Under the pieces are notes generated by a model. The model was given only the letters and a program-made list of their open reading frames with translations, was not told where the DNA came from and ran no database searches. A stretch of 64,000 nt of DNA, from assembly GCA_047967505.1 (NCBI GenBank), contig CM106538.1; one strand, 5' to 3'. Source of the stretch: Dipteris shenzhenensis (Eukaryota > Polypodiophyta > Polypodiopsida > Gleicheniales). How positions within the stretch are numbered: the first letter of the stretch is position 1; each line of letters begins with the position of its first letter. Made by a program: the position numbers and the translations under genes. This document shows positions 1 to 11,436 of this stretch, piece after piece.

Positions 1-45
1 TCTCTCTCTCCCTCTTCCGTTTTGCTTTCGTTGAGAGCACTCTCA
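1..45 (+). repeat. 3' end of the 5' LTR of Copia A1
   Basis: The first 45 bases nearly match bases 2557-2602, ending in the same gagagcactctca. The sequence just downstream (47-64, ttgtataagagcccgggt) is a degenerate match to the usual Copia primer site for initiator-Met tRNA. This bracket marks the tail of a 5' LTR whose start lies outside the window. Confidence 0.6.
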
Positions 46-1487
46 ATTGTATAAGAGCCCGGGTGATCTAGCTGGGCATGCATGAATGCTTGGAAGCTCA
101 GCAGCTCTATGGGAGGAAGGAGAAGCTCTGTGGGAAGCCTTGTGGGTGATTTTACTTGCATCGAAGTGCACAGAGACCTTGAAGGTACCTTTTGAAAAGT
201 CACTTTGGTTTTGCGAAGTGGTTTTGAGAGCCTGTTAAGTGTTTTCGAAGAAAAAGTCATTTTTTTAGCTTTTCCCTATTTCGTTCGATGACAAAGACTC
301 TGTATTGACTTGTAGAGGCAACCATTCACTTTAAGAGCTTGGAAACACCTTCATTCTTGAATTTGGGATCATTTTGTTGGATTTTCGACTCACTGTGTCA
401 GTTTCGACGTTTTTTCTGCCTGGGTGTTAGAACTCAAGTTTGGAGCAACCATTTGCAGATCTATCAATTCCGGTGGACTCAGGAGGTCCTAAAACTTCTA
501 TGTTGCTCATCATTCGCACTCTGGTGGAGTTTACAAACAGTTCAATTTCCAAAAACTTTTTTGAGTCTGTGTGTTGGACCCAGTGATTGAGACCATGGTT
601 TCCAAAACCGTCCATCCCATTGCGTTTTGGACACCTAAAAACCCCTACCTATCAGTTCTTGTGCGATTCGATGGAGTATTTTTAGAGTTATAGATCTCTG
701 TGTATTAGATTTCATCTCTCTATTATGCATCTTTCATTCTAAGGTTTTGAAACCTTAGATTTATGCCACATGGCAGTGGATAAGTGTTGACTCCCTTTTC
801 TCACTCATCGGTTGGGATTTTGGAGTTCCAACAGAAGAAAGATATTTGTAGATTGTCTTGCTGAGCTCGATTATGCAATGGCGCCCATGTTTTGAGGCAT
901 CTCATGTTCTATTTTCAGTAACGGTCATTGCCGTGGGACCATGATTTCATACCTTATGCAGATCACTCTGGTTGCAGTTTTTGAGCCATGTGTGCTCATT
1001 TGTAGTGTGCATTGGGTTGGAGTGGATGATTTATAGGCCATTTGGATGCATTGTGATCCTTATTGGATGCGGTAATAGGCCTAGATCACCTTGTGGGATG
1101 CTATTTTTTATGGACGCTTTGCACATGGTGCTATTTTATGCTAAGGGACAGCCATTTGACACATTGCAGGTGATGCACTGATAGTGTTATGCTCTCTTGG
1201 ATGAGATATTGTTGATGCATATGCCCATGGATGATGTTTATGCTTGAGCCATTTGGCACTTATTGGCATTTTGGATTACCATTGCAGTTGGCATTTTCTT
1301 TTAGGCCAGATTTGCTCATATGGATGCATAGTACATTCACATGAGTTAGCTGTATCTTTTGATGCTTTGAGCTTTGAGTTTTGGTGATATTTCACTCTAT
1401 TGTGGCATATGCATTTGGGTGCACCTAGTATTTGGTGTGATTCTCTCTTGTAGGCACTAGCATTTGGGATTTTGCTTTATTTGCATC
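46..1487 (+). other. Untranslated leader of Copia A1
   Basis: About 1.4 kb between the primer site and the gag ATG. It has no supportable ORF. From about 537 onward it aligns with 11,437-12,391, the leader of copy A2, so it is a conserved part of the family. Just before gag both copies carry ttctctcttgtag followed by gcactag, which looks like a plant 3' splice site, so the leader may be spliced in full-length transcripts. That last point is inference. Confidence 0.6.
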
Positions 1488-2433
1488 ATGGCATCCTCTT
1501 CCATGTCTAAAAAGGAGTTTTTCAGCATTAAAAAGTTTGATGGGAGAAACTTTTCTTTGAGGAAAGAACAGATAAGGGATGTGCTTATTCAAAAGAAGCA
1601 GATAAAACCCTTGCAAGGGATTGTAGCTAAGCTTACAACTATGTCTGCAGATGAATGGAATGAGTTGGATGCATTGGCAAAGTCTACCATTAGACTTCAT
1701 CTTGGGGAGACAATTTATTTCACAGTAGTCACTGAAAATATTACGGAAGCTTTATGGAAAAAGTTGTGTGCTACATATGAGAAAGAGACTGCCTCAAACA
1801 AATTCTATCTCATGAAGAGATTGTTTGAGTTGCACATGAAGGAGGGAGTATCCATAGCTTTGCACTTGAATGAATTTAATATCATTTTCAGTCAGCTTCA
1901 AGCTCAAAAGCTGAATTTTGATGAAACAATGAGGGCAATATTTCTCTTATGCTCATTACCATCATCATGGCATACTTTCCATACTGCTATCAGTAAATCT
2001 GCACTTGGTGGAGTATTGAAATTTGATGATGTGGTTGGTAGCTTGTTGGCCAAGGAGATTAGATGGAAGTCAATGGAAGGCAACAAGCAGGATGCAACCT
2101 TAAATGGGCAAAGGGACAGATCACAGTCCAGGGGGAAGTTTCAAGAAAGAGGGAAGTCTTGTAGCAAGTCCAGGGCACAGAACATTGAGTGTCACTATTG
2201 TGGCAAGAAGGGCCACATGAAAAAGGATTGCTACAAGCTTAAAAGAGAGCAAAAAAATAAGAAAAAGAATGCAAATTAGGGTGCAAATCAGAAGGAAGAG
2301 AGTCCAAGGGAGGACAAAGGAAAAGTGAAGATCAAGGAGATCAATGCAGTCACACATGATAGTGACAATGACATTCTCTTCATGTCTAGTTTTTCTGCAG
2401 AGTTGCTTACCACTTCAGATGATGCATATTCCC
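1488..2433 (+). pseudogene. Copia A1 gag (truncated polyprotein)
   Basis: Ty1/Copia capsid-nucleocapsid protein that packages element RNA. I chose the ATG at 1488 because it matches the gag start of copy A2 (MASSSMS-KEFFSIKKFDG). The UBN2-type gag domain covers about residues 10-180. A zinc knuckle (CHYCGKKGHMKKDC) lies at about 2191-2232. A TAG at 2277 replaces the tryptophan codon of A2, and homology then continues to about 2433 (DAYS), where it stops abruptly. Protease, integrase, RT and RNase H are absent, so an internal deletion joins gag to LTR sequence. Not functional. Confidence 0.85.
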
Positions 2434-2602
2434 TGTGGAGGTTAAAGGTCACTGTGCCTTTACCCCGGTTATGCACAATACTCAAACACATATATAAATG
2501 AATGAAAAAGAAGATTAGGGTGTTCTGCACCCACAAAACTTGTGTGGCTCTCTGTTTCTCTCTCTCCCTCTTCCATTCTTGCTTCCGTTGAGAGCACTCT
2601 CA
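2434..2602 (+). repeat. 3' LTR remnant of Copia A1
   Basis: This 169-bp stretch separates A1 gag from Copia B1 gag. Its last 46 bases nearly match the window start (5' LTR tail), and it ends in tctca. The upstream part is AT-rich. I cannot fix the true LTR start because the matching 5' LTR is outside the window. Confidence 0.5.
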
Positions 2603-3361
2603 AATTCGACTTTCTTAGCTGGATCAAAGAAAGGTAAGGGTAAGGACTCTGGTAACCCATCTTCTTCTGATGATAAAAAGAGAAAGAAGAAGATCATGTG
2701 CTTCTGTTGCAACAAGGTAGGGCACAAGCAGAATGAGTGCTGGAAGAAGATTGCAGATGAGAAGAATGGAGTAAAGAAAGAGTCCAGCAACATCGCGCAG
2801 GCAGTACCAGTAGAAATGTTCGTAGCAATTGAGGAGATTTGCACGGAGGTAGTTCATGTACCTGCGGATGAACCTTGGATTATTGACAGTGATGCATCGC
2901 ACCACATGACCAATCAAAAGGATTGGTATACCTCTCTACATCCAGTAGGGAATGACATCCTGGTAGCAGTCGACAATGATGAAAAATGTCCAGCAAAAGG
3001 AAAAGGTACGATTGCTCTCAAGTCAGATGGAGTTGTAAAACAATTGTCCGATGTTCTTTATGTGCCAGATATCAAGAGGAACTTGTTGTCCATTTCTGCA
3101 ATCACGGATCGGGACCTCAAAGTTCACTTCGATAAGAATGGTGCACAGATTTTGGATCTTCAAGGGAAGGTCATAGGTAAAGGTACACGGTGCAACAACA
3201 TCTACGAACTCTTAGCTTTTAGTGCTCAAGCCGATGTGAGCAACACTAAGCTGTGGCATGACTCATCTAAACCTTAGTTCTTTAAAGGAGATGCATAAAA
3301 ATGGAATGATTGTAGACCTACCAGAAATTACAGATCGGCCCGATGTATGTGAAGTTGCATG
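2603..3361 (+). pseudogene. Copia B1 gag/protease/pre-integrase fragment, left of the C1 insertion
   Basis: Encodes the end of a Copia gag with a zinc knuckle (CFCCNKVGHKQNEC, about 2701-2742), then the aspartic protease, then the start of the pre-integrase domain. The protease active site reads IDSDASHHMT where DSGA is usual, so Gly is replaced by Asp. The reading frame breaks at about 3260 (KLWHDSS). It is interrupted at its left by A1 and at 3362 by C1. The same polyprotein resumes at 8851 after C1. Copia B2 (53.1-55.2 kb) is a related copy. Confidence 0.85.
3357..3361. repeat. Target-site duplication of Copia C1 (left)
   Basis: gcatg precedes the 5' LTR and recurs at 8851-8855 right after the 3' LTR. 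Removing the element restores gaagtt-gcatg-atgggc, a continuous pre-integrase reading. Confidence 0.95.
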
Positions 3362-3680
3362 TGTTGAGATATCGAGCTCCACTCGCGATATGCCAGGGTG
3401 ACCGGATGCGGTTGGTACACTTCCCACGAATAATAGCTGGATGACAGCTATCCTTATCTACACCAGTTCGTGGCTCAGTTAGTATGCCACCTTAGTTAGT
3501 TGAGTTTGGTTTGAGACCCACATATAGGGTTCTTCTATTTCTTTGTAATAGAGTTCTTTTGGCTTACACAACTAAGAAGAGAAAAACTATTTTCAGCCTC
3601 CACCTTTGTGTGTATTCCCCCATTGTGATTGTGAGAAAGCCTCAAGTGAGACTCCTTCCCTCTCTCCCACTATCTTCACA
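3362..3680 (+). repeat. 5' LTR of Copia C1
   Basis: 319 bp, starting TGTTGAGATATCG and ending TATCTTCACA. It closely matches 8533-8850, with roughly a dozen differences by eye. The third copy at 61,668-62,025 belongs to C2. Confidence 0.95.
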
Positions 3681-3694
3681 TGGTATCCGAGCCT
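3681..3694 (+). other. Primer binding site of Copia C1
   Basis: tggtatccgagcc directly follows the 5' LTR and matches the initiator-Met tRNA 3' end used by most plant Copia elements (tggtatcagagc), apart from one base. Confidence 0.85.
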
Positions 3695-4215
3695 TGTTCA
3701 TGGTAAGGAGCTCAAGAAAGCAAACCAAGTTCGCGGTAAGAGGACCAGTGTTGCTGTCCTTTTTCGAGTTTGGGAGCAAATCTCTGCAGGTAGCACAGTC
3801 GGAAGTGCAAGAGTGCACTGTCTCAGATTGAGACGCCCTTCGTGGTGTGGCGAGAGGGCATTATATGCTGCGGGAGAGGGCAAAGGCCTTGGTGACTTTA
3901 TTTTTCTGATTCAAGGTCATTTCGGGGCCCATTTTGGAGACGGAAGTTCTCCGCAGGCACTCAGAAAAAGGCCTTGTTTTTGCTGTGCGACCACTGTTCT
4001 GCAAGTCGGTGAAAAGTTGCCACAGAAATTGCATCGTATGCCTGTGCACAGAGACATTGGGAGTTGCAGATTCATGCTTGTTGCCTGTTGATGCAAAATC
4101 GTCACTAGGAAGTGACTGTGTGGTGAAATACCACTTTCGTCAGTTTTGCAGATCTGCCCGTGTGAGGCAAAAGCTGTGTTTTTTGCAGTGACAGAATATT
4201 TTGCAGTGTTTTGTA

Positions 4216-5683
4216 ATGGCATCTGATTCTCTTTCACAGATTGTCACTGAAAAGCTTGACAAGAACAACTTCCAGGCATGGAAGTTTAGAATGACGAATT
4301 TCTTGATGGGAAAAGGCTATTGGGATTCATTACAGGAAATGAAGAAGAACCTGTTCTTCCTAATGTTCCCAATCAACAGGAAATGCAGGCATTCAAAGGA
4401 TGGCATGAGAGAGCCAGGAAAGTTATGTACTGGCTGTCTATCAGTATTTCGGACTCCATGATTGTGCATATTCAGGATGCAAGTACGCCAAAGGAGGCAT
4501 GGGATACTTTGGCAAAAATGTACAGCACAAATACGCAAGCCAGGAAAATGCAGCTCAAGCAGGAGCTGCACAATGTGCAGAGAGAAAATATGAGCATCAA
4601 TGACTACCACATGAAGGTGAAGAAAATTGCGGATGCACTTGCTTCCATTGGGTCGCCAGTGGATGATGACGATTTAGTTTCTGTGACCTTGAATGGTCTA
4701 GGAAAGGATTATGCACAGTTCCGGACATCCATTGCCGTCCGTGAAAATTTTCCTGATTTTGAGGAGTTGATTGCTCTTCTAATTTCTGAAGAGCAGAGAA
4801 ATGGTGGTGCATCTTCTTCAGGAGGAACCTCAAAAGAAACTGTCTTCTACTCAAATGCTGGAAGGGGTAGAGGCAGAGGTAGAGGAGGCCGATTTGGAGG
4901 CCGTGGTAGAAATCAGAATATGCAGCAAACTCAAGAAAACCAGTCCTATGCAGGAGGACATGGTAACTCTAGAGGCAGGGGGAGCCAAAGAGGCTGTGGT
5001 GGATGGCAGAGAGGCCAAAATGCAAACAGCAATGTTGAATGCTACTATTGTGGCAAAATGGGTCATATGGCTAAGGACTGCTATAAAAAGCAGAATGACA
5101 TTATGAATGGAAAATTGCAGCAAGGCAATTATGCATCTTCTAGTAGGCAGGGTGATGACAGAAATGAGCATCTATTTATGGTGCAGCATATGACCAATTC
5201 TGTGACAAGTGCAGAAGAAAGAAATGATGTGTGGTATGTTGACTCAGGTGCGTCAAACCACATGACAGGTCATGCAGAATGGATGCAAGATGCAAGGAAA
5301 ATGGAAAAGCCAGGATTTGTGGAGACTGGTGATGATACTACACATCCTATTGTGCAGATTGGTAAAATTCCTTTGTCTATGCAGGATGGGAAAAAGAAAT
5401 ACCTGTCCGATGTATTTCATGTCCCGAACATCACCAAGAACCTAGTTTCTATTGGTCAAATGGTTGAGCAGGGCTTGCAGGTTAGATTTAATCCTCATGG
5501 ATGCTTTGTTGAGGATATGAAAAATAACGGTCGCTTGAAAGCAAAAGGAAAGAAGAAGGGCAGGATGTTTACGTTGGATGCGGACATGCCTGAATTGAGT
5601 GCAGCAATGTTTGCACATGGGACCGGTGTAGTTGCAGATATTGATATCTGGCACAAACGCATTGGTCATGTTAATATACAGTG
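4216..5683 (+). pseudogene. Copia C1 gag-protease-pre-integrase
   Basis: First half of the Copia polyprotein. ATG at 4216 (MASDSLSQIV) matches the C2 start. A one-base loss near 4325 shifts frame (GYWDSL against GYWEFITG in C2). The UBN2 gag domain is followed by an RG-rich stretch (about 4860-5030), a zinc knuckle (CYYCGKMGHMAKDC, about 5040-5081), the protease DSGASNHMTG at about 5241, and a pre-integrase domain. The frame closes with TGA after HVNIQ, just before the integrase. C2 has the same TGA. The 535-bp leader between the LTR and ATG shows no other gene. Confidence 0.9.
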
Positions 5684-5684
5684 A

Positions 5685-6885
5685 CTTAAATCAATGCAAG
5701 CCCAAAATATTGTTGCAGGATTGCCTAAATTCAAGGTTGCAGAAATGCACAAGGTTTGTGAAGCCTATCAATTTGGAAAATAGGCAAGGAAACCTTTTCT
5801 TAGGCATGTTCAAGAGAGTAAAAAGCCATTGGAATTAATCCACTCTGATGTGTGGACTGCAAAAGCTGCATCTATTGGAGGCTGTCACTATTTTGTTACA
5901 TTTATTGATAACTTCAGTAGAAAACTTTGGGTGTATTTTATGAAAAAGAAAAGTGAAGTGTTTGGGCACTTCAAAGCTTTCAAAGCTATGGTTGAAAAAG
6001 AAACAGGCCTGCAAATAAAATGCCTAAGGTCAGATGGAGGGGGAGAGTACCTCTCAAATGAGTTTGCAAGGTTGCTGCAGGAGCATGGCATAAAGCAGCA
6101 ATATTCATGCAGTCATACCCCACAGCAAAATGGAATTGCAGAAAGGAAAAACAGGCATATTGGAGAGGTATCTCGGGCCATGCTAAATGAAAAAGATCTA
6201 CCAGATTATTATTGGGCTGAAGCAGTTGCTACAATAGTTTATATAATGAACAGGACTCCCACTACAGCAATACATGGCATGACGCCAGAGGAGATGTATA
6301 CTGGTAGGAAACCAGACATTTTTCATTTGAAAATTTTTGGTTGCATTGCCTATGTTCATGTGCCAAATGAGTTGAGGTCCAAGTTGGATCCAAAGGCTGA
6401 GAAGTGCGTCTTTATTGGTTATTCTCTGCAGCAGAAAGGGTATAGATGCTATAACCCTTCTACACGTAAGTTCACAGTGAGCAGAGATGTTGTTTTTGAT
6501 GAGATGAGCAACTGGTATAAACCAGTAAATGTGATGATTGATGTAGATGCACAAAATGGTAATGCTGCACAAAATTCACAGCAGCAATCACAAAATATCA
6601 GTGGACCTGCAGTGTCCTCTAGCAGTGGTTCACATACTTCGCCATGGACAGGTAGATTGAGATCAGGAGAATCTCCTCAAAGCAATGCAGATAGTGGTAC
6701 GCAGGTATCACGAAAAGGAAAAGAGAAGGTAGATCAACCCATGTTTGATGTGAATGTAGGTCACTCTTATGTGGATGGTGAATCCAGTGGCTCAGAGCAG
6801 AGCATTGATGATGAGTTGGGTATTCCTTCTGTTGTTACACTTAGAGTAAGGAAGACCAGAGATGTTTTTGAGAGCACCTGGAAGT
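5685..6885 (+). pseudogene. Copia C1 integrase
   Basis: Downstream of the TGA the frame continues as LKSMQAQNIVAG, with a further CAG-to-TAG stop near 5781. From 5829 a long ORF encodes the rve integrase core. D is in IHSDVW, D in RSDGGGEY, and E in NGIAERKNR, so all three catalytic residues are present. The C-terminal part has the family-typical IFGCIAYVHVP and CVFIGYS motifs, then a Ser/Gln-rich linker. This enzyme inserts element cDNA into the genome. Confidence 0.9.
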
Positions 6886-8519
6886 GAGCCTATTTTGCCC
6901 AGGTCTACCAGGGTTAGGTATCCTATGGATAGGCTGAAATATGATGGATTTATAGCCATTCACTATGCCTATATGGTCAAAGTGATACAGGAACCAGAAC
7001 CCACTTCTTTTGAGCAAGCCATGGGAAATGAAAAATGGGAGAAAGCCATGGATGAAGAAATTGATGCCTTGGATGCAAATGCTACATGGGAATTGGTGCC
7101 TTTGCCTAAAGACAAGAATGCAATTGGCTGTGAGTGGGTTTATAAGATCAAACACAATGCAGATGGTTCTGTGAATAGATACAAGGCAAGATTAGTTGTC
7201 AAGGGGTATGCACAGACATATGGCATTGATTATGAAGAAACTTTCAGCCCGGTTGCAAGGATGGCAACCGTAAGAGCAGCCATTGCTATGGCTGCATCAA
7301 AGGGATGGTCTTTACATCAGATGGATGTAAAGAATGCCTTCTTTTGCAAGAAGAGGTCTTTATGGAGCAGCCAGCAGGTTATGTTCATGCTATTCATCCT
7401 GAGTTTGTTTGCAGGTTGAAGAAAGCCTTGTATGGCTTGAAGCAAGCACCTAGAGCATGGTCTGACAAGATAGGACAGTATCTTGTCACTATTGGTTTTG
7501 AGATTTCCAAGGCAAATTTCTCACTCTATGTGAGAAAAACAGAGAAGGGTATTATGCTGCTTGTCATTTATGTTGATGATTTGATCATCACAGGTGATAG
7601 TGATGAAGACATCCTTCATGTGAAAATGCTATTGAAGCAGAAGTTTGAGATGAAGGATTTGGGAGAGCTGCGTTATTTCTTGGGCATTGAGGTGATTAGA
7701 TCACCAAGTGGGATACAGCTCTTGCAGAGGCAGTATGGACTGGACATGCTGTCCAAATATGGGATGACAGGTTGTAAGCCTATTTCAGTTCCTTTGAAGC
7801 AGAATGTGAAGCTGAGCGCAGATGTAGGTGAGCTTCTGGAAGACCCTACTATGTACAGACGCATAGTAGGAAGTTTGATTTACATGACTATTACCAGGCC
7901 AGATTTGAGCTATGCTGTTGGGTTGGTAAGTCAGTTTATGCAGGCTCCAAGGAAACCGCATTTGGATGCGGCTAGACGCATACTCAGGTATGTGAAGTCC
8001 ACATTGCAGTATGGACTATTTTATGAGGCTGGGGTTCAGATACAGTTGCATGGATACACTGATGCTGATTGGGCTGGTAGTACTTCTGATAGACGATCTA
8101 CCAGTGGATATGTGTTCTCTTTTGGGAGTGCTGCAGTCACTTGGAGCAGCAAGAAACAGCCTACAGTTTCCTTGTCGAGCACAGAGGCTGAGTACAGGGG
8201 TGCAGCAATGGCTGCATGTGAGGTATCTTGGTTGCATAAGCTACTCTATGATATGCATCAGTCTACAGATGGGCCAGTTGTCATTTATTGTGACAACATG
8301 AGCAGTATACACTTGGCAAAGAACCCAGTCTTTCATGCTAGAACAAAGCACATTGAGGTGCATTATCACTATGTGCGGGAGAAAGTGTTACTAGGTCTTA
8401 TTGATCTAGTTTATGTCAGCACAGAGGATCAGGTAGCTAACATCTTCACAAAAGCATTGGGCACAGAGAAGCTGCGCAAGTTCAGAGACCTGCTTGGTGT
8501 GTGTAGGAATTGGGATTGA
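6886..8519 (+). pseudogene. Copia C1 reverse transcriptase-RNase H
   Basis: The RT starts with the STRVRYP linker and [21 protein letters not shown], then GCEWVYKIK and [13 protein letters not shown] short deletion/frameshift at about 7340 removes the usual LHG block (NAFF against NAFLHGDL). The RT resumes with [10 protein letters not shown], has an intact YVDD at 7569-7580, and continues into Ty1-type RNase H (YTDADWAGS, SLSSTEAEY) to a TGA at 8517-8519. Two frames would be needed, so the copy cannot make full Pol. Confidence 0.9.
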
Positions 8520-8532
8520 GCTCGAGGGGGAG
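8518..8532 (+). other. Polypurine tract of Copia C1
   Basis: gagctcgagggggag immediately precedes the 3' LTR. This is the expected position and composition of the plus-strand primer. Confidence 0.85.
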
Positions 8533-8850
8533 TGTTGAGATATCGAGCTCCACTCGCGATATGCCAGGGTGACCGGATGCGGTTGGTACACTGCCACGAA
8601 TAATAGCTGGATGATAGCTATCCTTATCTACACTAGTTCGTGGTTTAGTTAGTATGCCACCTTAGTTAGTTGAGTTTGGTTTGAGACCCACATATAGGGT
8701 TCTTCTATTTCTTTGTAATAGAGTTCTTTTGGCTTACACAACTAAGAAGAGAAAAAGTGTTTTCAACCTTCACCTTTGTGTGTATTCCCCCATTGTGATT
8801 GTGAGAAAGCCTCAAGTGAGACTCCTTCCCTCTCTCCCAGTATCTTCACA
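8533..8850 (+). repeat. 3' LTR of Copia C1
   Basis: 318 bp, TGTTGAGATATCG to TATCTTCACA, paired with 3362-3680. It is followed by the gcatg target duplication (8851-8855). The whole element spans 3362-8850 (5489 bp). Confidence 0.95.
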
Positions 8851-9638
8851 GCATGATGGGCAAGTAGCATCGGTAGCCCTTTCCTAAAGAGGCCAGTAGG
8901 GCAAAGGCTCCTCTAGAGCTCGTTCACACAGATCTCTGTGAAAAGATGGAGATGAAAGCTTTGGGTGGTTCCTACTACTTCATGATGCTGATCGATGACT
9001 ACAGTAGAAGGATATGGATATACTTCCTGAAGACTAAAGATGAGGCTTTTAGTAAGTTCAAAGAATGGCATGTAATGGTCAAGAAAGAAACGGGGAGGAA
9101 GGTGAAGAAGTTGAGATTAGATAGAGGTGGTGAGTTCACATCAAGTGAATTCGAAAGTTACTGCAAAAGTTACGGGATCAAGAGGCAGAACCCCCAACAC
9201 ATACATCAAAGCAAAATGAAGTAGTAGAGTGCAAGATGCGCATCATTTGCGAAATGGGCAGGAGTATGATGAAAGGGAAAGATTTGCCAAATACTTTCTA
9301 GGTTGAAGCATGTAACATGGCAGTTTACATTCTAAATCGTAGCTACACGAAGGCTGTGATGGGATGACTCCACTACAGGCCTTTTTTGATAAGAAGCTTT
9401 CAGCTGCACATTTCAGAGTTTTTGGATGTGACTGTTTTGTGCATATCCCTAATGCTAATAGAACCAAATGGGAACCAACGAGCTAGAAGTGTATTTTCTT
9501 GGGCTACAGTGAAGAGGCGAAGGGTTACTGTCTCTATAATCCTATTACCAAGAAGGTAATAGTAAGTCACGATGTCTTCATCGACTTGGCATTGGGCCGA
9601 AAAAGTAAGTTCACTTGCAGGTGGACATTGAGGGGGGG
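8851..9638 (+). pseudogene. Copia B1 integrase, right of the C1 insertion
   Basis: Continuation of B1 after the C1 insertion. CMMGK-like zinc residues and LELVHTDLCEKMEMKALGG lead into an rve core with DDYSRRIWIYFLK. The second Asp motif (RLDRGGEFTSS) is recognisable. Frames change at about 9200 and there is a TAG near 9484, then CIFLGYSEEAKGYCLYNP. After SHDVFID the sequence jumps directly to FTCRWTLRGG and a G-rich polypurine tract (about 9628-9637). RT and RNase H are therefore deleted. Not functional. Confidence 0.8.
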
Positions 9639-9704
9639 TGTTAGATATCAATGCTCCACTCTCATGTAACTATGTGGGAACCAGCTAACTCTACTTGTAA
9701 GCCC
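9639..9704 (+). repeat. Start of the 3' LTR of Copia B1
   Basis: tgttagatatcaatgctccactc follows the polypurine tract agggggg, giving a TG start at the right distance. The far end cannot be fixed. A dispersed repeat (about 9,705-9,911) and a 1-kb DNA element (9,920-10,941) interrupt what follows, and the LTR may resume after 10,949. Confidence 0.6.
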
Positions 9705-9911
9705 CCCATATGAGCAGAAGGCATTTTTGTAGCTCAGTTATCCGGTAGGTCCTCGATTGGACACCAGATGGGGGCCATGTGTGGCCTGATGGCTGGACGG
9801 CTTTAGATAGAGTTGGCACACTACCAACTAGGCTACATGCAAGTGTGTGGAGGCATCCCATGACTGACCGCACTGAGGGTAGATGGAGCATTTCCCGGGG
9901 CAACCCACTCT
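9705..9911. repeat. Dispersed repeat, copy 1 (possibly SINE-like)
   Basis: It begins gtaagccccccatatgagcagaag. The same opening (one or two changes) starts at 48,208, and several short blocks follow in the same order in both: cagatg, a ttggtagcac-like block, tgtgtgggag, ctctc-gag. Parts look tRNA-like (gtagctcagtt). The alignment is patchy, so the SINE idea is inference only. Confidence 0.4.
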
Positions 9912-10949
9912 CGAGTTAGGTGGGGGACGAGCATTTTCTGAGCGAAATCTTCCGAGCGTCCGAGCGAAGGAAAAAAAAAGCTTCCAACTATGCATAAATA
10001 TGGCAAAAATCGATCAGAAGAAAACATAGTTTCACTTAGAAATATGCAAAGTATTATAGCAATGCCTATTTTATACAAAAATCTTTAGGTGAATCTGTAG
10101 GAATGGTGAGAGCATAATGGGATGGCTTTTGAAGAAACCCACATGTAGAGTAGACTTCTCTATGAAAATTCCCTTATGATCCTTCTTACAACTTTTACTT
10201 AATAGGGGGTGACATTGAAAACCCTCTCTCAACCTATCTTCATGAAAGAGTTTCTTCAAAGAAAACTCATTGAAGCAAGCCATCCAGGTAGTTTCGCCAG
10301 TGAAACCCCTTTGAAGCAAGTCTCCCAACGGTAGTTTCGCTGGCGAAACTACCTTGGACAGCACTTTTAAAAGTGACATAACTTTCATATCCAATGTCCA
10401 AATATAGTCATTCAACCACTCAAATTGATCGGAACACCCCATTTGAGCACATCTATGAAGTTATATTTTGGAAAATCTTCCATATATAGTATTAAATATT
10501 ACATGTATTTTATGAGAGTGATATATAAGCCCAAGTTAATACTTATTTATAGTAATTTAAACTTCTTTAGAAACATGTCCATAAATATGCTATAAAAACA
10601 CTAAAAAGATATTTCCATATGATATAAATGTGTTAATAAGTAATTATATATGCATAGTATTATTACATTAAGAGTGATTATGAGGAATGTTTCTTAAAGG
10701 AATCAACACTTTTTTAAGGTAATAACAGGGGTACAAAGGGATGTCTCTAAATAAGAAAATTATGTTGTGTAAAAATGAATGAGTGACTAGTCTGTATATT
10801 TTTATGATAAAGGGATCTAGTTCTAGTGAAAATAAAAGTGTAAAAACCATGTTTCCTAAAGAAAAACATTTTTAAAAATCTCTTGAAAAACACGCTCGGA
10901 TAAACCTGCTCATAGGTTTTTGCTCGTAAAATTGACGCATCCGAGTTAG
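9912..10949. mobile_element. Non-coding DNA transposon (1,022 bp) with 8-bp target duplication
   Basis: cgagttag occurs at 9912-9919 and again at 10942-10949, flanking 9920-10941. Just inside both ends, in inverted orientation, are acgagca, then tgagc, then ccgagcg at matching spacing, forming imperfect terminal repeats of about 35-40 bp. The interior is AT-rich without a credible ORF. An 8-bp duplication fits hAT, P-like and some other cut-and-paste families. The superfamily is not decided by the sequence. Confidence 0.65.
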
Positions 10950-11436
10950 TAGAAGGTTCTATTAGATGTAATTGAGAGAATCATGGACTTGATTGAGAGA
11001 TCAATGGAGAAATTAGTGGATCTAGAGATCCTCTCTTTTGGGCACATGCATTGTATCAGTTGCCTACGTAAGGCTAATTCTACTCATGAATAAACAAGTC
11101 TTGCTCTCCATTGTTGGTACTCTTCATGCTTCCATTGCTGTTCCATCGGTCAATTTGCCCAAAATGATCACAATTGCACCCATAGAAACTGATTCAAGTA
11201 GGTCATAGAGTGAGCTGAAGTAATGCTGTAGTGGTCACAACTTGTTAAGCATTCAATCACCTAATCATTGTTGATTGATTGTGTGTGCACGCTTCAACAC
11301 ATGACGTATCAGTCCACTACCAGTTCATTCTTAAATCGATGTATTGCTAGATGATGGTGCGGGGCCTGGTTTGGAGCCCCAAATGATCTCGGATGGCTCT
11401 GGGCCGAACGGTGACCACTGCCATGTGACCAAGCCA
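10950..11436. other. Unassigned spacer between B1 and A2
   Basis: No ORF or domain recognised. It contains tgaataaacaag (about 11,088), which could be LTR polyadenylation sequence of B1. A TSD or LTR end could not be placed. The 11,344-11,600 ORF is A-family leader, not a gene. Confidence 0.4.
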
